DNA of 64,000 bases from assembly GCA_951828235.1 (NCBI GenBank), contig OX639965.1:310001-374000 (forward strand), read 5' to 3'. Positions 55,542 to 64,000 of this stretch are shown piece by piece. Source of the DNA: an uncultured Gammaproteobacteria bacterium (GTDB lineage: Bacteria; Pseudomonadota; Gammaproteobacteria; Steroidobacterales; Foliamicaceae). The first letter of the stretch is position 1. The number at the start of each line of letters is the position of its first letter. Both the position numbers and the translations under genes were made by a program. A model generated the notes under the pieces. It did no database searches and was not told the DNA's origin. It saw only the letters and a list, made by a program, of their open reading frames with translations.

Positions 55542-56204
55542 GTGTCTGGTCTCTGCCGTCGTATCCGAGCGAGCGGAACGCGCCGTTGCGGCGTGGCCGC
55601 CCTGGTTTGCCTCATGGCGTTCGTCCTGCTCGCCAGCGGGCCCTTGCAGGCCCAGGACGACGACTTCCGAATCGCCCTGGAGATGATCGTTTTCATGCAA
55701 CTGGACCCGGAGAACAGCACCGAGGACCTTGTGAAAATACTCCCGGTTCTGCCGCCGTCCGCGGTCTATCCCGCGCCGGTGGAGTTGCCGGACTCGGGTC
55801 CGGCGACTCCGGACCCGCCGGCCGGCATTCTTGCGCTGACCCGCGGGCAATTCGCCCTTGAAGGCATCTGGCTGTCAATGCGCCGCAGCGCCGAGTACCG
55901 GCCGCTGGCGCATTTCGCCTGGGCCATGCCGGCGCAGTGGACCGGTCAGGCGATCCCGCTACGGCTGGATACGCTTGCCGCTTCGCCGCTCCCCTTCAGC
56001 GGTCTGGCGTCACTGGAAGAGGAGCGCTTCGTGCATCTTACGCTCGACCTGCGGATGCCCGCGGTTGACGGGGGAGACGGTGAATATCGGATTCAGGAAC
56101 GCCGCCGCCTCCTGCTGGGGGAAATCCATTACTTCGACCATCCCCGCTTCGGCGCCATTGCGCGCCTGTTCCGCTATCGCCCGCGCCCTCAAGCGGCTGA
56201 ATGA
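55542..56204 (+). CDS. CsiV-like exported protein
   Basis: The 220-residue protein has a signal peptide (VAALVCLMAFVLLASGPLQA) and then a region typical of CsiV proteins: IALEMIVFMQLDP after the mature N terminus, a middle proline-rich stretch, and a C-terminal ERRRLLLGEIHYFDHPRFGAI, where LxxxEIHYFDHPxFG is the family hallmark. CsiV is a peptidoglycan-binding periplasmic protein needed in Shewanella for growth under certain stresses; its wider role is unsettled. It starts with GTG four bases after the mfd stop. mfd-csiV adjacency is usual in gammaproteobacteria and supports the call. Confidence 0.78.
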   Translation: MSGLCRRIRASGTRRCGVAALVCLMAFVLLASGPLQAQDDDFRIALEMIVFMQLDPENSTEDLVKILPVLPPSAVYPAPVELPDSGPATPDPPAGILALTRGQFALEGIWLSMRRSAEYRPLAHFAWAMPAQWTGQAIPLRLDTLAASPLPFSGLASLEEERFVHLTLDLRMPAVDGGDGEYRIQERRRLLLGEIHYFDHPRFGAIARLFRYRPRPQAAE

Positions 56205-56219
56205 ACGGATTCGTGGCCT

Positions 56220-56243
56220 GCGCCGGGCGTGAGCACCCGGCGC
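56220..56243. terminator. Hairpin between convergent csiV-like and mtnP genes
   Basis: GCGCCGGG and CCCGGCGC form a perfect 8-bp stem with an 8-base loop in the 43-bp convergent gap. There is no U-tract on either strand, so efficient intrinsic termination is uncertain. Confidence 0.45.
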
Positions 56244-56247
56244 AACT

Positions 56248-57018
56248 CTACGCTCCCGGACGGAAACCCGTATCCCCTAGCCAGCGAACGAGCAAGTCGC
56301 GCGTTCGATCAAGCGCCGTATCCAGCCAGGCGGCATGTTGCTCAAGAATTCCGGCCGTATCGCCCGGCTTGTTCCGGCCGGCGGCATAGTTGCTTACCAG
56401 CGAAAGGGAAACATAAGGAATACCCAGTTCGCGCGCCAGCACCGCCTCCGGCATGAGCGTCATGCCCACGAGAGTGCATCCGTCGCGCTCCAGCCGGTCG
56501 ATTTCCGCGGCGGTTTCCAGCCTTGGGCCCTGCATCACTCCGTAGACGCCCCGCACGAGGCACGCCGTCCCATGCGCGGCGGCGACCAGGCTGCCGCGTA
56601 ACTTCGCATCGAAGGGATCCGCAAACTCGACAAACGCACTCTTGCCCGCATTGTCCCCGGCGAAGCTGGTTTCGCGCGAGTGGGTGTAGTCGATCAGGTC
56701 ATGCGGGATAACGAGGGTCCCGGGAACGGCCTCGGCGGCAATGCCTCCCACCGAATGAACTCCGATAATGCCCCTGGCGCCGGCCTCGGCCAGGGCCAGC
56801 AGATTGGCGCGATAGTTGATGCGATGGGGCGCAATCGCGTATTCCTCCCCATGCCGATTCAGGTAGAGAACCGGCGTTTCATTCAGCCGGCGAACCTGCA
56901 CCGGCGCGGATGGCGAACCAAAGGGCTGATCGCCTTGCGGCGCGAGCCGCACCGGCGGGCCCAGGCCCAGAGGCTCCGGTGGAGCCCCTGATACCAGCGC
57001 CAGCCCGTCAAACGACAC
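56248..57018 (-). CDS. S-methyl-5'-thioinosine phosphorylase-like protein (MTAP/PNP family)
   Basis: The 256-residue protein matches the methylthioadenosine/methylthioinosine phosphorylase family: LNRHGEEYAIAPHRINYRAN, GIIGVHSVGGIAA, IPHDLIDYTHSR, and QGPRLETAAEIDRLERDGC followed by VGMTLMPEAVLARELG. The last segment resembles the Pseudomonas methylthioinosine enzyme, which is also next to nagZ. These enzymes cleave the nucleoside with phosphate in methionine salvage. The usual phosphate loop IIGGTGL near residue 10 is replaced by LVSGAPPEPL, so activity may be altered. The start is GTG 57018; an in-frame stop lies just upstream. nagZ ends 54 bp upstream. Confidence 0.85.
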   Translation of the reverse strand: MSFDGLALVSGAPPEPLGLGPPVRLAPQGDQPFGSPSAPVQVRRLNETPVLYLNRHGEEYAIAPHRINYRANLLALAEAGARGIIGVHSVGGIAAEAVPGTLVIPHDLIDYTHSRETSFAGDNAGKSAFVEFADPFDAKLRGSLVAAAHGTACLVRGVYGVMQGPRLETAAEIDRLERDGCTLVGMTLMPEAVLARELGIPYVSLSLVSNYAAGRNKPGDTAGILEQHAAWLDTALDRTRDLLVRWLGDTGFRPGA

Positions 57019-57072
57019 TGACGATCAGGGCCCGATCGGCGCCGCGCATCCGGCGGGAAGGCCAATCATCGT

Positions 57073-58011
57073 TCAGGCGCTGCGGCGCAGCCGGGCAAGG
57101 CGAGCCGCAGAATCCGGGCCGGCAGCGTAGCGCCAGTCCCCGAGGAGCTCACGCACGCCCTCCGGGTCGTTACAGATGGGAAGCATGTCGCATCCGGCCT
57201 CCAGGGAGGCCGCCACGCGCTGCCCCAGATCGCCGGCCTGGCCCGCGCCGTGCATGGAGAGATCGTCGGCAAAGACCGCACCGGAGAAATTCAGGCGCTG
57301 CCGCAATTCCTTGCGGATCCACCGTGGCGAATAGCATGGCGTTGGATCGTCCACCGAGGAATACTGCACATGCGCTGTCATGACGGCGCTTACGCCCGCA
57401 CCGATCAGCCGCTCGAACGGGGCCATATCGGCCCGCAATTCGCCGTAGTCCCGGCCGTCGACCGGCAATTCCGCATGGGAATCCGCCGCGACCCAGCCAT
57501 GCCCCGGAAAGTGCTTGGCAACGCAAGCCATGCCGGCGGAGGAAGCGCCCCGCACAAAGGCCTCGCCGAGGGCCGCCACGACTTGAGGATCGCCATGCAG
57601 GGCACGGTTGCCGATCACTTCGCTCCTGCCGTAATCCACGTCCACGACCGGCGCAAAGCTGAAATCGATATCGACCGCCTCAAGCTCCAGCGCCAGCAGG
57701 CGCCCGCGGGCGCGGGCCAACTCCCTGGCGCGGCCGGGATCGGAATCGTGGACCTCACCGAGTACGCGGGCCGGCGGCAGTGCGGTGAAACCCGTACGCA
57801 TGCGCTGGACCCTGCCGCCCTCCTGGTCGATGGCGACCAGCACAGGCCTGCCGGCGGCGGATCGAATGGCGGCGACCAGGCGCCGCATCCGGCGGGGAGA
57901 ACGATAGTTGCGGCTGAACAGAATGACGCCGCCGACCGCGGGATGGCGGAGCAGGTCTGCCTCCGGCGCCGTGAGAACGTCGCCCTCGATGTCGATCATC
58001 AGGGGCCCCAC
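57073..58011 (-). CDS. nagZ: Beta-N-acetylhexosaminidase NagZ
   Basis: The 312-residue GH3 enzyme starts at GTG 58011 with MGPLMIDIEG, like E. coli NagZ. It has AIDQEGGRVQRMR (about residues 61-73), the histidine-loop KHFPGHGWVAADSHAELP, where the first His-Asp/His dyad acts in catalysis, and the nucleophile in VFADDLSMHGA. NagZ is a cytosolic enzyme that removes GlcNAc from GlcNAc-anhydroMurNAc peptides in cell-wall recycling. The C terminus is shorter than in E. coli. It lies 16 bp after the L,D-transpeptidase gene, and both act on peptidoglycan. Confidence 0.96.
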   Translation of the reverse strand: MGPLMIDIEGDVLTAPEADLLRHPAVGGVILFSRNYRSPRRMRRLVAAIRSAAGRPVLVAIDQEGGRVQRMRTGFTALPPARVLGEVHDSDPGRARELARARGRLLALELEAVDIDFSFAPVVDVDYGRSEVIGNRALHGDPQVVAALGEAFVRGASSAGMACVAKHFPGHGWVAADSHAELPVDGRDYGELRADMAPFERLIGAGVSAVMTAHVQYSSVDDPTPCYSPRWIRKELRQRLNFSGAVFADDLSMHGAGQAGDLGQRVAASLEAGCDMLPICNDPEGVRELLGDWRYAAGPDSAARLARLRRSA

Positions 58012-58027
58012 TAGCGTTCGGTCCCCC

Positions 58028-58510
58028 TTACGGCCGGATGTCCACGCGGCAGCCGGGGGCGACCCGATCGAACAGGTCGATTACATCGCAATTGCGCATC
58101 CGCACGCAGCCGTGCGAGCGCGGCACGCCCATCGGTTTCGAATCGGGCGTGCCGTGGATGTAGATGTAACGTCGCATGCTGTCCACCCGGCCGTGCCTGT
58201 TGTACCCGGGCTGTTCACCGCAAAGCCACAGGATCCGGCTCAGCACCCAGTCCCTTTCCGGATGTTGCCGGGCCAGTTCTTCGGAATAGATTTCGCCGGT
58301 AGCCCGCCGCCCCACGAACACCGCCCCGGAGGGTTGCCCTTCCCCGATGCAGGCGCGGATGCGATGCCGGCCGCGCGGCGTTCCCATGCTGTCGGCCAGC
58401 TCTCCAGGCCCGTACCGGGACGTGGATACGGGCCATCGGGCCTGGACCTTGCCGTCCCCGATCAGCTGCAGGGTCTGTCGCGATAACTCGATGAGGACTT
58501 CAGCGGCCAT
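58028..58510 (-). CDS. Small YkuD-domain L,D-transpeptidase without signal peptide
   Basis: The 160-residue protein is a single YkuD domain. The catalytic motif is complete: IHGTPDSKPMGVPRSHGCVRM, with His119, His133 and Cys135 (quoted as positions 118-138). The N terminus AAEVLIELSRQTLQLIGDG is the first beta strand of the domain; no signal peptide or membrane anchor is visible and no earlier start is in frame nearby. Family members cross-link peptidoglycan or attach lipoproteins in the periplasm. A cytosolic location would instead suggest a role with recycled muropeptides, in keeping with nagZ next door. This is inference. Confidence 0.87.
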   Translation of the reverse strand: MAAEVLIELSRQTLQLIGDGKVQARWPVSTSRYGPGELADSMGTPRGRHRIRACIGEGQPSGAVFVGRRATGEIYSEELARQHPERDWVLSRILWLCGEQPGYNRHGRVDSMRRYIYIHGTPDSKPMGVPRSHGCVRMRNCDVIDLFDRVAPGCRVDIRP

Positions 58511-58530
58511 CGCTCATGCGGTCCGGTTGG

Positions 58531-59430
58531 CTAGTGAACGGTCGCCGGTTCTTCCCTGGCGGCTTCCTCAGGCTGCGGGTCCGCGGCCGGAGGCTCTTCG
58601 TCCGAACCCGCATCCTTTGAAGTTTCCGCGCCCGAGGCCTCTTCCTGGTCCCCGGGTTCGGCTTCCAGCTTGAGGGCGAACTCCGCGAGGTGCTGTTCGC
58701 CGCTGGCCTTGAGCCCGTCGATCAGCAGTCCGTACTCGTCATCCAGGCTGTCCTGCGACAGGTTGCCCCGCAAATAGTCGAAATGGATTGACACCAGGTA
58801 GGTATTCAGCGCGTCCTCGAGGCAGTAGCGTCGAATGTCGCCGATCCGCCCTTCCAGGTAGGCATCCATGACGCTTGAGCCTTCCATCAGGTTCTTGCCG
58901 GGCAGGCCCAGCAAGGCACAGGCCTCGCGCAGGCTGGGGCGCCCGCGGCCCTGGAATCCGGAAAGCGCATCCATCAGGTCGGTATGACGCCAGTGGAATC
59001 GCGACAGGTAGTTATTGAATCGGAACGCCCGGTCGCTGACCCCGGTTTCCCAGTAGATCTTGGCCTGGACCTCGTGGCGAAGTGCGCGGAAGTTCAGTAC
59101 CGGGAGGTCGAAAGCGGCGCCGTTCCAGGTAATCAGATCGGGAACGTAGTGCCCCAGGCCACGGAAAAAACGCATGATCAGTTCGGATTCCTTGGCGTCC
59201 TCGTCACCCAGCACCAGCGGCCGCACCCCCTCTTCGTTGCGAAGCACCACGCCAATCGCCACCACCTTGTGCTGGATCGGAGGAAGGAACTCCAGGCCGG
59301 TGCGTTGCTGATAGTGATGCAGCATGGCGCGCATCACCTCACCCTCGTCCAGCCCGTCCAGTCCGTACAGCCCCCGCCCTATTTCCGGATCAGGTACCGT
59401 TTCAATGTCCAGAACCAGTTTCGTACTCAT
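58531..59430 (-). CDS. PolB-like 3'-5' exonuclease domain protein
   Basis: The 299-residue protein has the DEDDy exonuclease motifs: Exo I in LVLDIETVPD (residues 5-14), Exo II in ITWNGAAFDLPVLNFRAL and Exo III in RRYCLEDALNTYLV. This fits the predicted PolB-like exonuclease family (DNA_pol_B_exo2). About 60 C-terminal residues form an acidic, Ala/Glu/Pro-rich tail that looks disordered. It probably degrades or proofreads single-stranded DNA or RNA; the role in cells is not known to me. The ATG at 59430 follows acpS by 28 bp and has GGGA upstream. Confidence 0.87.
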   Translation of the reverse strand: MSTKLVLDIETVPDPEIGRGLYGLDGLDEGEVMRAMLHHYQQRTGLEFLPPIQHKVVAIGVVLRNEEGVRPLVLGDEDAKESELIMRFFRGLGHYVPDLITWNGAAFDLPVLNFRALRHEVQAKIYWETGVSDRAFRFNNYLSRFHWRHTDLMDALSGFQGRGRPSLREACALLGLPGKNLMEGSSVMDAYLEGRIGDIRRYCLEDALNTYLVSIHFDYLRGNLSQDSLDDEYGLLIDGLKASGEQHLAEFALKLEAEPGDQEEASGAETSKDAGSDEEPPAADPQPEEAAREEPATVH

Positions 59431-59458
59431 CAATTGTCCCCCGACTGCCAGTGTCCCA

Positions 59459-59836
59459 TCACGAAACGAGTATTGCCGTTGCCACAACCAGGCCGGCTTC
59501 ATCAGTCAAACTCAGGTAACCGCCGCTGACGCCCGCGGCCGCGCACACAGCCTTGCCGCGTGCTGAAAAAATGATTTCGGGGCGGCCTCTGCGGTCATGC
59601 CGCACTCCGGAGTCGCGTACCCACATTCCGTGCCGGAAACCCGTACCCAGCGCCTTAACGATCGCCTCCTTGGCGGCAAATCGCATCGCCAGAAACCGCG
59701 CCGGGGTCCGTGAGGCTGCAAATTCGCGTTGTTCGGAATCCATCAGTACGCGGCGGACGAATCGATCGCCGAACCGCCGGTAGACGCGTTCCACGCGATC
59801 GACCCGCAGCAGATCCGTCCCGATTCCGTAAATCAT
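59459..59836 (-). CDS. acpS: Holo-[acyl-carrier-protein] synthase
   Basis: The 125-residue enzyme has the conserved IYGIGTDLLRVDRVERV (residues 2-18, Mg-binding Asp8) and RFLAMRFAAKEAIVKALGTG (47-66, with the Glu of the second metal site). It transfers phosphopantetheine from CoA to apo-ACP, activating fatty acid synthesis. It lies 11 bp after pdxJ, as in E. coli. Length and motifs are normal. Confidence 0.96.
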   Translation of the reverse strand: MIYGIGTDLLRVDRVERVYRRFGDRFVRRVLMDSEQREFAASRTPARFLAMRFAAKEAIVKALGTGFRHGMWVRDSGVRHDRRGRPEIIFSARGKAVCAAAGVSGGYLSLTDEAGLVVATAILVS

Positions 59837-59847
59837 CGTTGCCGCAC

Positions 59848-60588
59848 CTATGCCTGCTCCCTCCCGCGGGCCGACCTCATAAGGCCCTTCATTCGCCGCA
59901 CGGCCCCCGGGAAACCATCAAATATCGCCTGGGCAACGATAGCATGACCGATGTTGAGTTCCGCAATCTCCCCGATCGCCGCCACCGCAGCCGTGTTGCG
60001 GTAATGCAGCCCGTGTCCGGCGTTCACCACCAGCCCCAGCCCTGCGGCAAATTGTGCGGCGCGCCGGATACGCGCCAGTTCCTCCGCCTGGGCAGCCGCG
60101 CCGGCGGCGTCCGCGTACAGGCCCGTATGCAACTCGACCACCGGCGCTCCGGCTTCACAAGCGGCGCGCAACTGCGCCTCGTCCGGATCGACAAACAGGG
60201 AAACGCGCACGCCGGCGGCAGCCAGGCGGGCACAGGCGGAGGTAAGCAATTGGAGCTGCCCGCCAACGTCCAGTCCGCCCTCGGTAGTTAGTTCCTGGCG
60301 CTTCTCGGGCACCAGGCAGCAATCCTCCGGGCGCCATCGCTCCGCCAGCGCCAGCATTTCCTCCGTAGCCGCCATTTCCAGGTTCACGCGCACATCCGGC
60401 ATCCGGATCAGGCGCTCCACGTCATGGTCCTGGATGTGGCGCCGGTCCTCGCGCAGGTGCACCGTTATGTAGTCGGCGCCGGAATCCAGCGCCTGCCGGG
60501 CGGCTTCAACCGGATCGGGGTAAGCGGTGCCTCGCGCCTGGCGCAAGGTAGCTACATGGTCGACATTCACTCCAAGAAGAATCGTCAC
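59848..60588 (-). CDS. pdxJ: Pyridoxine 5'-phosphate synthase
   Basis: The 246-residue TIM-barrel enzyme has [22 protein letters not shown] near the N terminus (residues 4-25, within two quoted parts [16 protein letters not shown] and GTAYPD), [14 protein letters not shown] (about 44-57) and [10 protein letters not shown] (about 190-199). It condenses 3-amino-2-oxopropyl phosphate and deoxyxylulose 5-phosphate into pyridoxine 5'-phosphate. The start is GTG with AGGG upstream. It is the first gene of the minus-strand run pdxJ-acpS-exonuclease-transpeptidase-nagZ-mtnP. Its promoter must lie in the 285 bp shared with the Fic gene. Confidence 0.96.
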   Translation of the reverse strand: MTILLGVNVDHVATLRQARGTAYPDPVEAARQALDSGADYITVHLREDRRHIQDHDVERLIRMPDVRVNLEMAATEEMLALAERWRPEDCCLVPEKRQELTTEGGLDVGGQLQLLTSACARLAAAGVRVSLFVDPDEAQLRAACEAGAPVVELHTGLYADAAGAAAQAEELARIRRAAQFAAGLGLVVNAGHGLHYRNTAAVAAIGEIAELNIGHAIVAQAIFDGFPGAVRRMKGLMRSARGREQA

Positions 60589-60711
60589 CGTTAACGCCCT
60601 TTGAGGGGTTTATTTCAAACTGCCGCAAAGTCTGACATCCTGGCCGGGTATCCGCAATCCCGCCCGGTTCGGCATGGGAATCAACCTGTTTTGATTCAGC
60701 GCCAAAAGTTG

Positions 60712-60730
60712 AATAACGAATCTTGCTATT
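60712..60730 (+). promoter_or_regulatory. Upstream box resembling the Fic operator
   Basis: AATAAC-N7-GCTATT is a degenerate copy of the palindrome at 60825-60847, about 115 bp upstream. The following 30 bases (attgcaaattcggacgg type) also resemble those after the downstream copy, so a segment of about 55 bp has been duplicated. It may be a second binding site or a relic of an earlier gene start. Confidence 0.45.
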
Positions 60731-60803
60731 AAAGAATTGCAAATTCGGACGGCCTTGTCTGAAGGGGTGTCTTACTGCTGCTCTTGCATGATCGTGACTA
60801 CTA

Positions 60804-60847
60804 TTGTAATTTACAAGCGAAAGTTTAATAACGTATTCTGTTATTAA
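60804..60847 (+). promoter_or_regulatory. Promoter and operator of the Fic gene
   Basis: -35 TTTACA (60810-60815) and -10 TATTCT (60834-60839) are 18 bases apart. The -10 lies between the arms of a perfect palindrome, TTAATAAC (60825-60832) and GTTATTAA (60840-60847). A second palindrome TTGTAA-T-TTACAA (60804-60816) covers the -35. The layout predicts repression by steric hindrance, probably by the Fic protein's own C-terminal domain. Confidence 0.6.
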
Positions 60848-60873
60848 CAAACCGCAAATAAGGACCGTGCCTG

Positions 60874-62040
60874 ATGCAGCGGAAAGAGACTGGCAAATAT
60901 TACGTGACCAGCGTCGCAGGTGAACAAGTCCGCGCCTTTGTGCCCGCCCCGCTACCGCCCAAGCCCGCCCTGGAGCCTCACGGTCCGCTGCAGCAGACGC
61001 TGGAGTCGGCCGTGCTTGCCCTCGGCCGGCTGGACAGCGTTGCAACGCTGCTGCCGGACGAGTCGCTTTTCCTGTACGCATACGTGCGAAAGGAGGCCGT
61101 GCTTTCGTCCCAGATAGAGGGCACGCAATCGTCGCTGTCGGATCTGTTTCTTTACGAACTTGAAGAGGCGCCCGGGGTACCGGTTGACGACGTGCGCGAA
61201 GTCTCCAACTATGTGGCGGCTCTCAACCATGGATTGCAACGCCTGCGAGAGGACTTTCCTCTGTCGAATCGTCTGATCCGCGAAATACATGGTGTATTGC
61301 TGTCAGACGGCAGAGGCAGCGAGAAAACCCCCGGCGAGTTTCGCCGCTCTCAGAACTGGATTGGCGGGACCCGGCCCGGCAACGCCGTTTTCGTGCCGCC
61401 TCCGCACACCGCTGTGCCCGACTGTATGACCGAGCTTGAACGTTTTCTCCACTCTGAAGATGACGGGCTGCCGGTGCTTCTTCGCGCAGGAATTGCCCAT
61501 GTGCAATTTGAAACCATACATCCCTTTCTCGACGGGAACGGGCGAGTTGGCCGGTTGCTCATAACGCTCATGCTTTGCCATGCCGACATGCTGCGCCAGC
61601 CACTCTTGTACCTGAGCCTGTACTTCAAGCAAAACCGCAGCACCTACTACGACATGTTGAGTCACGTCCGTCGCACGGGCGATTGGGAAACCTGGTTGGT
61701 ATTTTTCCTTGAGGGAGTCAAGTTAACGGCCGAAGGGGCGGTGTCGACCGCCGAACGCCTATCCAGGATGCTTCAAAACGACCAAAGTAAAGTCCTGGCA
61801 ACCGGAGGACGAAGGACGGGCTCCGCATTGCGGGTGCATGACGCGTTGAAGGCGCAACCCATACTGTCGCTGCCCGCAGTTTGCCGCCACACACACTTGT
61901 CCTTCGCGACGGCTTCCGCAGCAATGAAGGTGCTTGCCAACAACGGGATAGCGCAAGAAATCACCGGAAAGCGACGCAATCGACTGTTCGTTTATGACCA
62001 GTACCTCTCCATCCTCAACGAAGGCACCGAAGTCTCATAA
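60874..62040 (+). CDS. Fic-domain adenylyltransferase with N-terminal inhibitory motif and C-terminal winged-helix-like domain
   Basis: The 388-residue protein carries the Fic core HPFLDGNGRVGR (residues 216-227) and the flap segment FRRSQNWIGG (156-165). The inhibitory alpha-inh motif SSQIEG (78-83) precedes the core, so it is a class II Fic protein that keeps itself in check. The N-terminal part matches the Fic/DOC N domain. Residues 310-388 look like a winged helix (PILSLPAVCRHTHLSFATAS, then LANNGIAQEITGKRRNRLFV). Such enzymes transfer AMP to target proteins; the target is unknown. AAGGA lies nine bases before the ATG. The gene is alone on its strand, and the region is more A/T-rich than its neighbours. 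Confidence 0.9.
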   Translation: MQRKETGKYYVTSVAGEQVRAFVPAPLPPKPALEPHGPLQQTLESAVLALGRLDSVATLLPDESLFLYAYVRKEAVLSSQIEGTQSSLSDLFLYELEEAPGVPVDDVREVSNYVAALNHGLQRLREDFPLSNRLIREIHGVLLSDGRGSEKTPGEFRRSQNWIGGTRPGNAVFVPPPHTAVPDCMTELERFLHSEDDGLPVLLRAGIAHVQFETIHPFLDGNGRVGRLLITLMLCHADMLRQPLLYLSLYFKQNRSTYYDMLSHVRRTGDWETWLVFFLEGVKLTAEGAVSTAERLSRMLQNDQSKVLATGGRRTGSALRVHDALKAQPILSLPAVCRHTHLSFATASAAMKVLANNGIAQEITGKRRNRLFVYDQYLSILNEGTEVS

Positions 62041-62121
62041 GCCAGGATATGCGCGCGCTCTGGGGCGCCCGTCTCCCTCAAACCGGGGCAGCCTGAGGCG
62101 GCAGAAGGAATGATCGGGCGG

Positions 62122-64000
<1,879 letters not shown>

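Noticed and set aside
60506..61081. Minus-strand frame of 191 codons upstream of pdxJ
   Set aside because: It crosses the Fic promoter region and the Fic N terminus antisense, with no start signal or similarity.
60874..62040. Classical Fic-antitoxin (FicTA or Phd-Doc) pair
   Set aside because: No small antitoxin gene flanks it; the inhibitory helix is in the same protein, so it is class II.

Overview
The window comes from a GC-rich (about 60-65 percent G+C by eye) bacterial chromosome, almost certainly a gammaproteobacterium. The evidence is gene order: bamD divergent from rluD-pgeF-clpB; mutS-cinA-recA-recX-alaS; rne divergent from rluC; a lolC-lolE-lolD-comEC-msbA-lpxK-kdsB run; mfd followed by csiV; pdxJ-acpS; nagZ next to a methylthioinosine phosphorylase. 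Lol, BamD, LpxK, KdsB, MsbA and a TonB-dependent receptor show a Gram-negative envelope with lipopolysaccharide. I cannot name the genus. No tRNA, rRNA, CRISPR array, prophage or complete insertion sequence was seen; this is mainly core chromosome.

Layout. 1-3400: a truncated M24 (Xaa-Pro type) peptidase downstream of a TonB-dependent receptor, whose promoter carries a GntR-like palindrome. 3410-6677: a CorB/CNNM-type membrane protein, YaaA, an exported SAM-methyltransferase-like protein and a decayed NAD(P)-binding oxidoreductase gene. 6707-13100: a P-loop sugar-acid kinase, RadA, GTP-type PEP carboxykinase, DusA and a YbdK-type carboxylate-amine ligase. 13157-24900: a minus-strand block reading maoC, SDR, quinone oxidoreductase, fadB-like, mutS, cinA, recA, recX, alaS; small gaps or overlaps join beta-oxidation genes to DNA repair genes from maoC to cinA. 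24994-29673: an unknown polytopic membrane protein, AspRS of apparently non-discriminating type, an FmdB zinc ribbon, DUF502 and a glycosyltransferase.

29670-39603: an M16 peptidase, ClpB (with a sigma32-like promoter), PgeF, RluD, BamD, a protein resembling dual-OB proteins and RluC. 39664-43390: RNase E with a long leader and compact tail, an unknown 207-residue protein, and KdsB. 43401-51969: LPS export and lipid A genes plus the Lol ABC transporter. 52022-57018: Mfd, CsiV-like protein and MTIP-like phosphorylase. 57073-60588: NagZ, a signal-less L,D-transpeptidase, a PolB-like exonuclease, AcpS and PdxJ, probably one operon. 60589-62040: a Fic enzyme with a winged-helix-like tail under a palindromic, probably autoregulated promoter. 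62122-64000: NAD-dependent DNA ligase, cut by the window edge.

The most unusual signals are non-coding. A 270-bp element between lolC and lolE is an inverted dimer of two hairpin modules whose stems differ in sequence but still pair. A third related module fills the bamD/dual-OB intergenic space. I infer a family of structured dispersed repeats whose pairing is conserved. A second, shorter palindrome occurs between pckG and dusA and again in frame inside alaS.
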